Assembly (NCBI GenBank): GCA_009773975.1
Contig: VSMX01000109.1
Span: 1 to 7,493 of the forward strand
DNA length: 7,493 nt
Direction: 5' to 3'
DNA from: Desulfovibrio sp.
GTDB taxonomy: Bacteria; Desulfobacterota; Desulfovibrionia; Desulfovibrionales; Desulfovibrionaceae
Shown here: in pieces, positions 1 to 6,953 of the stretch
How positions within the stretch are numbered: position 1 is the first letter of the stretch
How the letters are laid out: every line of letters begins with the position of its first letter
Position numbers and translations under genes: made by a program
Notes under the pieces: model-generated
The model's database searches: none
What the model was told of the DNA's origin: nothing
Seen by the model: only the letters and a program-made list of their open reading frames with translations

Positions 1-2693
1 GCTGATTTTGGATCTTTTTTAATGAGTTCATCTTTTTTGGCTCCGTCAATAATGAAGGCTTCATTGCAGCCTGTCAGGATGCCGCGATAGATTTTTACAT
101 CCCAGTCTTTTAATGGCTTCCCCACGGCCTCGATTTTCTTTTTGATGGACTGTTCAATAGGCGAGAGGATGGCCCAGGACTCGCCCACCTCAAAATGGGT
201 GAAGACGGCGTTGCGCTCAATATAATCGCTCATATTGTTCGAGCAATTTTCCTTGATTGTGCAGGCACTGATGGCTTGTTCAGATTTTTTGTTTTCAAAG
301 CTTTTTATCTTTTCCAGAATCATAATATTGACGTCAACTGTGGCGGACTTAAAGACCTTGTTCCCTGCAAAATCTATGACCTTAATGGTATTTGCGGATT
401 CAAGGAAGAAATTGCGCAGCGCCTTTCCGTAAGCTGCCCGCATCCATTTATTGGAAGTAATAAAAGTCAGAATGCCGTGCCATTTGAGCAAGGTGACTCC
501 AAGCTCATAAAAAAGGCAATAGACATCTCCTGTTCTTTCAAAAGATTTGTATTGGGGCTTAAGCGCTTTTGTGGCCTCATCCATGCTCTGAATCTGGATA
601 TAAGGCGGGTTGCCGATAACGATATCAAATTTGCCGGCAACATTGAAAAAGTCGATATACCAGTCAAATGCGCCAATATCTCCGCATTTTTCCCTCTGCG
701 CGGCAATGGCTCGCCGTTTTTCATTCTTTTGGGCGTGATCCGTAAGGTCGTAAAATTCTTTCTGCAATTTTTCCATTTGCTCGCAAGCGTCATGATAAAG
801 CAGGTTGCCTCTGTTCTTCAGGCTTCTGACGGCATCCAGCGAATTGCCGGCCATAATTTTATAATCAAGGTTTGGCAAAGGCTTAATTTGGTCATAATCG
901 TTTTCATCCACGACAAGGGAGAGCCAGAGACGTAATTTGGCAACATCCACAGCTGAAGGATCCAAATCCACCCCATAAAGGCTGTTGGCAATGGTATTGC
1001 GTTTTAATTCATAATTAGTGTAATTTTTCAGTCCAGCTTCAGGACAGGCATCCCGCAAGGCTTTACGCGCCCGCACAATTTCATGCATCATGCCCACAGC
1101 AAAGGCGCCGGAGCCAATGGCTGGATCGCATATTTTAACATTGGCCAAAGCATCGTCTATGCTCCTGGCGTATGTTTTTATGGTTTCCGGCAATTCGGCA
1201 GAAAGCTCGGCTGAATATTCGGCCGCCCTGTTCTTGTTTTTCGTCCTTCCGCCGTCATCCTCAAAGGCTTCGTCTTGCCGCACGAAAGCCTGAATATCCG
1301 CCAGAGGCACACGATCATCCCTGTGCCAGCGCAAGATACTTTTTTCTTTCGTTTTTACGCCAGGCAATGTCAGGTCAATTTTCTTGCCTGGCATACCTGG
1401 CAGCATATTCCGGTTTTCCTCATATACTGGTGAAAGGTTCAGGGCGCGATCAAGATATTGGGCCAGGCTTTCACGGCACATATAATGAACGATATGGCGA
1501 GGGGTGTAGAAAGTGCCTTTTTCGCGCCTTTCCTCAACATCCAGCAGTCCTTCAAAAACCTTTCCAAGCATTTCAGGATCGACCGCGACTTCGCTTTCCA
1601 GAGGCTCATCCTCACGGACGGTGAAGTTGAAGCGATCAAACACTTCAAAAAGATGTTCAAAAAAGCTGTTTGGAACTTTAAGGCGCAATGACCGCCAGTC
1701 ATAGCCGCGCAAGGGCTCGAACAAGCCGCCGTTTAAAAATGGGATTCTACAGCCGAGCAAGGCAAAAAAATGGTCGTTGGAAGTTCTGTCCGTTGCCAGG
1801 GCATCATAAAAAAGCGGATTGAGAAAATCGTTGAAGAAATCTTTTTCTTGATTAGCGGTGAACAACTCCTTTAAAAAGGCATGTGAGCCCGTGCCCCATT
1901 TTTGCTTTTGTCCAACGCCAAGCCAGCCCTTTTTTTGCAAAAAATAAAGAAATACAATCTGCCCCAACATTCTTTTCGCATAAATCTGCGCGTTTATGCC
2001 CCTTACTTCAAACTCTTTGCGAATCCTGGCGTCAGAGTCGATGTTTTGCTGAATAATATCCCACAATTCAAGAAAAAGCTGGCGATATTCATTAAAAAAT
2101 TCCCGCGTTACCCGCTCAACGCCAAAAGCCTCCCGTATGCGGCTTATGGTTGACTTGTCCGGCGCCTGCAAAAGATCGACAAATTGCCGTTCCGCGGTGT
2201 GGGTCAACTCATGCGGCCCCACCATAAATGACGCCCTTTTGGGTTCTGACAGCACAGACTTAACTTTGCCATCCACCCAGACGCGATCTTTATAAACAAA
2301 GGAGAAGCGCCAATCGGGGGAATCATCGCTGTGGAACGCAACAAGGGCAGCGTCCTTGAGCTTGCCGCCGCGAGCGCCGTTTAAATAGCTGGCTATAAAC
2401 TGGCGCTGCATGGAACGGGCATTCAGCAGTTGACCGGAATTTTTCAGTTTGACGGCGAGAACATCAAGCTTTTCCCTTCCAGCATCAGGCGTTTTGGCAA
2501 GCCGTCTATATGAAACCACATGGCCCTGAAAAGACTCCGGGATATATTTTCCGGCGATGTGCCCTTCTGACAATTTTTCCGCATCGGGAAGCAGATTGGC
2601 GGCAAATTGCCGGAAAATACTTTCATCATATGAGGTTCCCAGGCATTGCCGCGCAAGCCGGCTAGCTTCTTCCGGGGTGATTTCAGGCGTCAT
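1..2693 (-). CDS. Eco57I-type adenine-N6 DNA methyltransferase (restriction-modification), 3' end outside window
   Basis: An open frame of 897 codons without a stop starts at ATG 2693 and leaves the window at the left edge. It is a gamma-type N6-adenine methyltransferase that would transfer a methyl group from S-adenosylmethionine to adenine in a specific site. Visible motifs are GTFYTP at 393-398, the SAM-binding motif I DPAIGSGAF at 523-531, YGVDLDPSAV at 573-582, and the catalytic motif IV NPPY at 695-698. RGILTG at 870-875 resembles the usual entry into the TaqI-like specificity domain, most of which is missing here. The N-terminal third contains SPDWRFSFV (125-133), which I recall from large Eco57I-type methylases. 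I see no PD-(D/E)xK nuclease motif there, so cleavage probably comes from the upstream helicase partner. AGGGAG at 2706-2701 lies 7 bases before the ATG, and the start overlaps the helicase stop as ATGA. Relatives are often well over 1000 residues long. Confidence 0.93.
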   Translation of the reverse strand, partial: MTPEITPEEASRLARQCLGTSYDESIFRQFAANLLPDAEKLSEGHIAGKYIPESFQGHVVSYRRLAKTPDAGREKLDVLAVKLKNSGQLLNARSMQRQFIASYLNGARGGKLKDAALVAFHSDDSPDWRFSFVYKDRVWVDGKVKSVLSEPKRASFMVGPHELTHTAERQFVDLLQAPDKSTISRIREAFGVERVTREFFNEYRQLFLELWDIIQQNIDSDARIRKEFEVRGINAQIYAKRMLGQIVFLYFLQKKGWLGVGQKQKWGTGSHAFLKELFTANQEKDFFNDFLNPLFYDALATDRTSNDHFFALLGCRIPFLNGGLFEPLRGYDWRSLRLKVPNSFFEHLFEVFDRFNFTVREDEPLESEVAVDPEMLGKVFEGLLDVEERREKGTFYTPRHIVHYMCRESLAQYLDRALNLSPVYEENRNMLPGMPGKKIDLTLPGVKTKEKSILRWHRDDRVPLADIQAFVRQDEAFEDDGGRTKNKNRAAEYSAELSAELPETIKTYARSIDDALANVKICDPAIGSGAFAVGMMHEIVRARKALRDACPEAGLKNYTNYELKRNTIANSLYGVDLDPSAVDVAKLRLWLSLVVDENDYDQIKPLPNLDYKIMAGNSLDAVRSLKNRGNLLYHDACEQMEKLQKEFYDLTDHAQKNEKRRAIAAQREKCGDIGAFDWYIDFFNVAGKFDIVIGNPPYIQIQSMDEATKALKPQYKSFERTGDVYCLFYELGVTLLKWHGILTFITSNKWMRAAYGKALRNFFLESANTIKVIDFAGNKVFKSATVDVNIMILEKIKSFENKKSEQAISACTIKENCSNNMSDYIERNAVFTHFEVGESWAILSPIEQSIKKKIEAVGKPLKDWDVKIYRGILTGCNEAFIIDGAKKDELIKKDPKS

Positions 2694-5600
2694 GCTAATT
2701 CTCCCTGTACTGGAGCAAGGTACTGGCAAAGGACAATCTGTTTGGGTTTGCGAGCCGCCTTTGGGGCTGCTTCCTCTTCGGCTTGCAGCCCTTTCAGGTC
2801 TTTGGGCGGGATGGCTTCTCGCAGGGCATTGAAAAGCGCCATTGGGCCAGGATGGGAACGCTTGCAGATGTCCGCAAGACGTTTAATGCTTTTTTTGGCC
2901 AGGGCGGATTGCGAGACAGCTTGATGGAGCAATTTAAGGTAGTCTTGCTCCTCGTCCGTCAACTCATTGAGGCCCTGGAGATAGGAAATTGTCTCAAGCA
3001 GGCGTTTGTTCTGGGTATTTGGGCGCGGCGAAGCCAGTTCCGCTTCCACTTCGCCTTCAAGAAATGTTCTGGCGGATTGCAGCCGCGAATAATAATCCAA
3101 TGGCAGCGTGGCCCTCTTGACATCCGGGGCGGCGCGCATCAGTGGGGCCGCCTCAAGAAAGGTCAGTTCACGAACCTCAGCGCCGCAAGCGACAAATTTT
3201 TTGAGAAAGCCTTCCCTGAAAAAAAACAGAAGCTCATCGGCATATGCTGAATTGATATATGAGGAACGGGCTTTTAATGGAAGCCGTTTGATTTTTTCAA
3301 AAAGAGCGGGATTATTATCCCGGATTTCACGGATTTCCCGCAAATACTCAAGCTCCGAATCTTCGTCTTCCTCCTCGCCAATGGAAACGAGATTGCGGAA
3401 AAGCCCATGTGGATCGGGGTTTTCCTCTTCGAAAAGGATTTTATTGTCATTGCCCAGGACAGAATTGAAGGCCGTGATTTTTTTGGTGATGTTATCTTGC
3501 AGGCCAAGATGGGAATCCGCCTGGGCGGTAGGGAAAAAATTGAAAATATACAGTTTCTTATGGGCAGTGCCGACGCGATTGATGCGGCCAAGCCGCTGTA
3601 TGACACGGGTTGGATTCCAGGGCAAATCGTAATTTATAATTCGACCGGCCCTGTGCAAATTCATGCCCTCGGCAAGCACATCGGTTGTAATCAAAATGCG
3701 GAAATCTTCTCCAGGGTCATCATGCGACGGGTCAAAATTGCGCCTGATGATATTTCTGGCATCGCGGGGTGAAATTGTCTGTCCATTGTGCAATGCGTTT
3801 TTGCTGGAAAACATCATTGCCACGCTGGGCAGAGTATTTTGCAGGCGAAAATAAAGATATTCGCCGGTTTCGCGGGATTCGGTAAAAATCAGAACCCGCT
3901 CACCTTTCAATGTTTCATTTGAAACAAGATTTTGCAAAAAGGCGTCATATTTGGGATCCGCCTCAATTTTTGACCAGATGGCGGCTATTGCCTGAAAAGC
4001 GGCAAGATCCTTTTGCAGGTCAGGCAAAAACTGTTCGTCAAAATCATCGGCATTATAAACTTCAACGCCTTTTAGAGTGAGCTTTTCCTCCATTTCCTCC
4101 AGGTCGTCGCTGTCAAGGATGTCGCCTATGTCCACTTGTTTGCCGACATAGACCTTGCCTTTCCCAAAAGCTTCAATAAAGGCTTCGTATGAATAAATTA
4201 TGCGCTCGACGGTAAGGCCAAATGCAAAAAAGCTGCTTTCCAGCCTCTTGACCAGGAGGCTTTTGATAAATCCACGGATATTTTTCTGGCTCAAGGTCTC
4301 AATCTGGCTCGCGCCAGCCGTCAGGTAAAGCAGAGGGGTATAACGGGCGTATGTAAGGTCTTTCAGTAAATGTATTGTCTGATTAAATGCCGCCTCGAGG
4401 TCATCGTCAAACTCATAAATTAAAGGTGTTGGAGTTTCCACATCAGGAAATTTCAGACCGTTTTTGATTATGTCTTCCGTAAAGTATTTGCTGACTTCCT
4501 TTCTTGTGCGCCGAATCATTACATGCTTCAAAACCTTGTCGCGAACAAGGGCGGCAACGCGTTCAGCCTGAATCCTGTCATCTTTGTCAGCAGGGTTCAG
4601 ATCCTTCAGTGCTTTGGCCTGCTGGCGGAAAAAAGCTTCCAGATTGGAAACGCCAGGAATAGTGCTGGCCTTGCCTTTTTGGAACAACTTGATTTGGGCA
4701 AGCAAATCATCCAGCCTGTTATTCAGGGGCGTTGCGGATAATAGGATTACTTTTTTGCCGAGACAAATTTTTTTGAGGAGTTCATACGACTGGGTTTTCT
4801 CATTGCGAAATCTGTGGGACTCATCCACAACAATGTAGGAATACTTTGCATAATCGGTAATTTCAGGGAGCTTGCCGCTTGAAACAACCCTGAACGGATG
4901 AACATAAAATGTCCTGAGCGCTTCTTCCCAATAGGGTTTCAAAACAGGCGGGCAAATTATCAGTTTGTGGCCCGGCAGGCTTTGCAGGAGCATTGATGCA
5001 ATGAATGTTTTGCCAAGCCCAACCACATCGGCCAGAAAAACGCCGTTATGCGCGTCAAGTATTTTTCTGGCGGCGATTACAGCCTGGCGCTGATATTCAA
5101 GGTCTTGAAAATCATCCGGCAGCATTGCGGAAATGCCATCCGCCGCGTTGATATCCTCTTTAAAATACTCATACAGAAATTTAAGATAAAGCTCGTATGG
5201 AGTGATTGAGTTATTGAGCCATGTTTTTCTGGTGGCCGTGTCAATGAATTCCCCGGTCAGCTCAACGGCTTCGTTCCACAGCTTTTCAAAACGTTCAAGG
5301 GCGAATTTGACATCGCACTCGTCTTTCAGCTGCACATTAAATTCTCTTTGCGCAGTCAGGCCGGCATTGGTGAAATTGCTTGATCCTGTAACGACATTGC
5401 CGAAATCCCTGTCATCCCGGTAACGGGAAATATAGACTTTCGCATGAATATCACGCGCGGGATGGCCCCTGATTTCTATTTTGCCGGCCCGAATAAAAGC
5501 TATAAATTGCGATATTGAATCTTCCGTTTGCTGGTTTTCCGGGGCATTTTCAAATTCATCCTGAACGCTTTTGGAATATTGACCATGAATTTCCGCATGA

Positions 5601-5893
5601 GAGGCCAGGACTTCAGGCAAAAGGCCACATGCAGCCTGAGCTGCGTCCACCACAGATTTTTCAGTTTCAAGACCGACGAGAATGCGCATTTTTTCGACGT
5701 TGCCGAGCGCATCGGACAACAATCCAAACCCGCTGCTTCTGAAATATCCCGCCAGAACGTCAAAATAACGAGTTGTTGGAAGCGTGCTTTTAAAGCGCTC
5801 CAGCAGGGAATTATTGTCTTCATTGGTGAAAAACTTGGTATCTGTCCCCATAGCATTCATCCCACGCCAAAAAATTGCATAGGAAAACATCAT
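2690..5893 (-). CDS. PLD-nuclease/Snf2-helicase fusion, restriction subunit partner
   Basis: This 1067-residue protein joins a phospholipase D-type nuclease domain to a superfamily 2 helicase. Residues about 40-200 hold a single HKD half-site: H150-A-K152 followed by G170-S-S-N173. The aspartate normally found after HxK is replaced by R157, and the spacing to GSSN is longer than usual, so two chains may be needed for one active site. The helicase runs from about 265 to 790: Walker A GLGKT 292-296, DESH 357-360, SAT 386-388, FTES 670-673, motif V DVLAEGMNLHRA 738-749, and motif VI QRLGRINRVG 766-775. A long helical insert separates the two RecA lobes, and the last 270 residues are mostly charged helices. 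Its role is probably ATP-driven translocation on, and cleavage of, unmethylated DNA together with the overlapping methyltransferase. Coordinates give the longest form. I favour Met15 (ATG 5851), because the conserved-looking core begins with TKFFTNEDN and GTGGG precedes it. There is an in-frame TAA just upstream of codon 1. Confidence 0.92.
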   Translation of the reverse strand: MMFSYAIFWRGMNAMGTDTKFFTNEDNNSLLERFKSTLPTTRYFDVLAGYFRSSGFGLLSDALGNVEKMRILVGLETEKSVVDAAQAACGLLPEVLASHAEIHGQYSKSVQDEFENAPENQQTEDSISQFIAFIRAGKIEIRGHPARDIHAKVYISRYRDDRDFGNVVTGSSNFTNAGLTAQREFNVQLKDECDVKFALERFEKLWNEAVELTGEFIDTATRKTWLNNSITPYELYLKFLYEYFKEDINAADGISAMLPDDFQDLEYQRQAVIAARKILDAHNGVFLADVVGLGKTFIASMLLQSLPGHKLIICPPVLKPYWEEALRTFYVHPFRVVSSGKLPEITDYAKYSYIVVDESHRFRNEKTQSYELLKKICLGKKVILLSATPLNNRLDDLLAQIKLFQKGKASTIPGVSNLEAFFRQQAKALKDLNPADKDDRIQAERVAALVRDKVLKHVMIRRTRKEVSKYFTEDIIKNGLKFPDVETPTPLIYEFDDDLEAAFNQTIHLLKDLTYARYTPLLYLTAGASQIETLSQKNIRGFIKSLLVKRLESSFFAFGLTVERIIYSYEAFIEAFGKGKVYVGKQVDIGDILDSDDLEEMEEKLTLKGVEVYNADDFDEQFLPDLQKDLAAFQAIAAIWSKIEADPKYDAFLQNLVSNETLKGERVLIFTESRETGEYLYFRLQNTLPSVAMMFSSKNALHNGQTISPRDARNIIRRNFDPSHDDPGEDFRILITTDVLAEGMNLHRAGRIINYDLPWNPTRVIQRLGRINRVGTAHKKLYIFNFFPTAQADSHLGLQDNITKKITAFNSVLGNDNKILFEEENPDPHGLFRNLVSIGEEEDEDSELEYLREIREIRDNNPALFEKIKRLPLKARSSYINSAYADELLFFFREGFLKKFVACGAEVRELTFLEAAPLMRAAPDVKRATLPLDYYSRLQSARTFLEGEVEAELASPRPNTQNKRLLETISYLQGLNELTDEEQDYLKLLHQAVSQSALAKKSIKRLADICKRSHPGPMALFNALREAIPPKDLKGLQAEEEAAPKAARKPKQIVLCQYLAPVQGELA
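2701..2706 (-). promoter_or_regulatory. Shine-Dalgarno site of the methyltransferase gene
   Basis: AGGGAG lies inside the last codons of the helicase gene, 7 bases upstream of ATG 2693. With the ATGA stop-start overlap (2693-2690) it fixes the methyltransferase start and implies coupled translation and roughly matched amounts of both proteins. Confidence 0.75.
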
Positions 5894-5901
5894 ATAGTCA
5901 T

Positions 5902-5955
5902 ATTATATCCGCATAACAAAATCCCCCCTTTAAATCCAGCATTTTGTCAATTATA
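5902..5955 (-). promoter_or_regulatory. Candidate promoter elements of the helicase-methyltransferase operon
   Basis: On the minus strand there are two exact TATAAT hexamers, at 5955-5950 and 5907-5902, and a TTGACA at 5950-5945. None has a good partner at 16-18 bases: TTGACA lies 37 bases from the nearer TATAAT. Transcription from the 5907 hexamer would begin about two bases before ATG 5893, giving a short leader if Met15 is the real start. The 168-base gap after hicB and these hexamers suggest a promoter separate from hicAB. The exact site is a guess. Confidence 0.35.
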
Positions 5956-5989
5956 TTTGTGCTTCCCAACTTCAACCATTTTCGGAATA

Positions 5990-6008
5990 CCTGTATTGCC
6001 TCTACAGG
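5990..6008. repeat. Small hairpin in the hicB-helicase gap
   Basis: CCTGTA at 5990-5995 and TACAGG at 6003-6008 form a 6-bp perfect stem with a 7-base loop. No T-run follows on either strand, so it is not a standard terminator. Confidence 0.4.
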
Positions 6009-6025
6009 AAGGCTTTGTTGAAAGT

Positions 6026-6056
6026 AATGAAGCTGGCATCAAATTCAAGCTTCATT
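6026..6056. repeat. Hairpin just downstream of hicB
   Basis: AATGAAGCT (6026-6034) and AGCTTCATT (6048-6056) are perfectly complementary over 9 bp around a 13-base loop. The hairpin starts 5 bases beyond the hicB stop codon in the direction of transcription. It could end or stabilise the hicAB message, but it is AT-rich and no U-tract follows, so an intrinsic terminator is not supported. Confidence 0.45.
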
Positions 6057-6061
6057 TCTCA

Positions 6062-6391
6062 CTACACGCCCCCCAGCACGCTATTGACATACCTGTTCAA
6101 GCTTACTCCCGCCTCACAGGCCGCCAAAGCCAGTTGTCTGTGCATATCCGGCGTTGTTCTCACCACAAAACGGCCTGAATAATGGCGCAGTGAGATTGGC
6201 TCTGGAATTTTTTCGCCGTTTTGCTCCATATCGGCAATGCTGTCTTTCACCAGATCGACAATGCCTTGCAGGGATGCGACCTGGTCTTTGGCCAGCCAGG
6301 AAAGGCCTGGGAATTCGGCGCAAAGTCCTACAAATTCCTGATCTTCCTCTGACCAGATAACCCGATAGCTATATTTATTCGCATCCATCAT
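6062..6391 (-). CDS. hicB: HicB-family antitoxin
   Basis: This 109-residue protein has the two-part architecture of HicB antitoxins. Residues about 6-65 form the degenerate RNase H-like HicB fold (YSYRVIWSEEDQEFVGLCAEFPG), which binds and blocks HicA. Residues about 73-106 form a ribbon-helix-helix DNA-binding segment, beginning GRFVVRTTPDMHRQL and ending SLNRYVNSVL, used for autorepression of the operon. The gene overlaps the end of hicA by 17 bases, the usual hicA-hicB order. AAGGAG at 6401-6396 lies 4 bases before ATG 6391 and 7 before ATG 6388. The second methionine therefore has the better spacing and may be the true start. The stop is TAG. Confidence 0.92.
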   Translation of the reverse strand: MMDANKYSYRVIWSEEDQEFVGLCAEFPGLSWLAKDQVASLQGIVDLVKDSIADMEQNGEKIPEPISLRHYSGRFVVRTTPDMHRQLALAACEAGVSLNRYVNSVLGGV

Positions 6392-6635
6392 TGAACTCCT
6401 TCAAGCGGCGTATGGCCGCCACTACTTGCCGCACCTGATAGGCTCTCGCCTTGCCGTTGTCGTTCTGGATATTCACCCGCGGGTCGCCGAGCCAGGGAGT
6501 TTTAAAAACACAATGGCTTGTGCCCTTGCGCCTTGGCTCACCGAGAAAATGTTCGCAGACCCTATACAAATCCGAAAAACGAACATTTTGCGGCGCATCG
6601 GCCATTTGCCGCAATTCTTTGTCATAATCGCCCAT
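6375..6635 (-). CDS. hicA: HicA-family mRNA interferase toxin
   Basis: This 86-residue protein of typical HicA size is expected to adopt a double-stranded RNA-binding-like fold and to cleave mRNA without strict sequence dependence, arresting growth until HicB neutralises it. The signature is RRKGTSHCVFKTP around residues 36-47. H41 in GTSH corresponds to the catalytic histidine of the usual GSHH motif, and the final part, YQVRQVVAAI, matches the C-terminal helix of the family. AAGGAT at 6646-6641 lies 5 bases upstream of ATG 6635. The gene is read first and overlaps hicB by 17 bases, so toxin and antitoxin are made from one message. I see no truncation or lost catalytic residue, so the toxin may be active. 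Confidence 0.9.
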   Translation of the reverse strand: MGDYDKELRQMADAPQNVRFSDLYRVCEHFLGEPRRKGTSHCVFKTPWLGDPRVNIQNDNGKARAYQVRQVVAAIRRLKEFNDGCE

Positions 6636-6653
6636 AACAAATCCTTGCTAATA

Positions 6654-6682
6654 TCAATAATGATACCAGGCCAGGTAGTCAA
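6654..6682 (-). promoter_or_regulatory. Candidate hicAB promoter with embedded operator palindrome
   Basis: On the minus strand TTGACT (6682-6677) resembles a -35 box. TATTGA, 17 bases on (6659-6654), is a weak -10 box. TATCAT at 6665-6660, with an upstream TG, is an alternative extended -10. Between them, 6664-6677 reads TACCAGGCCAGGTA on the plus strand, a 14-bp palindrome with one mismatched pair. A dyad in this position is what one expects for repression by the ribbon-helix-helix domain of HicB. Inference from position and symmetry only. Confidence 0.4.
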
Positions 6683-6815
6683 GCGCATGAGTTATGTGAG
6701 TAGCGCGTTTCAACTTCCACAAATTCGAGACGGTGCGGAATGGCGATTATCAGGGGGCTGTGTCTGCCGCCGGGGCCCCGCATTGCGACAAACCGTCTTA
6801 TCATCATAACCGCTT

Positions 6816-6861
6816 GAAATTGCCGCGTAACGGCGGAGTAAATCCGCCTTGCGGCAATTTC
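6816..6861. repeat. Hairpin 1 of the palindromic element
   Basis: GAAATTGCCGC (6816-6826) pairs perfectly with GCGGCAATTTC (6851-6861). A nested stem, GGCGGA (6832-6837) with TCCGCC (6843-6848), caps it with a 5-base loop. An asymmetric internal loop (GTAAC against TT) separates the two stems. Confidence 0.8.
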
Positions 6862-6864
6862 GCG

Positions 6865-6888
6865 CGCGTCTTTGCAAACAAAGACGCG
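6865..6888. repeat. Hairpin 2 of the palindromic element
   Basis: CGCGTCTTTG (6865-6874) pairs perfectly over 10 bp with CAAAGACGCG (6879-6888) around the 4-base loop CAAA. Only three bases separate it from hairpin 1. Confidence 0.8.
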
Positions 6889-6890
6889 AT

Positions 6891-6924
6891 CCTGTGATAG
6901 GCAATTTCATTTGCCTATCACAGG
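6891..6924. repeat. Hairpin 3 of the palindromic element
   Basis: CCTGTGATAGGCAA (6891-6904) pairs perfectly over 14 bp with TTGCCTATCACAGG (6911-6924) around a 6-base loop. A 15th pair (6890-6925) is possible, but it competes with the inner closing helix of the element. Confidence 0.85.
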
Positions 6925-6953
6925 AGACGCGGAGCAATGCGGGCTGGCGACCA

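Larger units (their letters stand above)
6777..6943. other. 167-bp multi-hairpin palindromic element (structured RNA or MITE/REPIN-like repeat)
   Basis: A perfect 10-bp inverted repeat closes the element: CCCGCATTGC at 6777-6786 and GCAATGCGGG at 6934-6943. A further 5-bp helix lies inside it, CGTCT (6794-6798) with AGACG (6925-6929). Within these lie three consecutive perfect hairpins at 6816-6861, 6865-6888 and 6891-6924. The predicted fold is a junction with three arms on one closing stem, and it works on either strand. GGCAATTTC occurs in both the first and third hairpins (6853-6861 and 6900-6908). The palindrome CGGGGCCCCG (6771-6780) abuts the left end. Its only long reading frame is TTG-started, cysteine- and arginine-rich and unlike a protein, so I treat it as noncoding. 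No T-run marks it as a terminator. It could be a regulatory or noncoding RNA, a dispersed palindromic repeat, or a small non-autonomous mobile element. Confidence 0.6.

Noticed and set aside
195..935. 246-codon plus-strand ORF
   Set aside because: It lies wholly opposite the methyltransferase frame that carries the NPPY motif. Its product has no recognisable domain, so it is a shadow frame.
2783..3772. Plus-strand ORFs opposite the C-terminal half of the helicase
   Set aside because: They overlap each other and the long helicase frame, and none has a domain or a convincing ribosome site.
6816..6924. Intrinsic terminators from the three hairpins
   Set aside because: No T-run follows any of the hairpins on either strand.
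6777..6943. Integron attC site or retron noncoding RNA
   Set aside because: I found no GTTRRRY/RYYYAAC core pair. No integrase or reverse transcriptase gene lies in the window, and several hairpins of similar size do not match either architecture.
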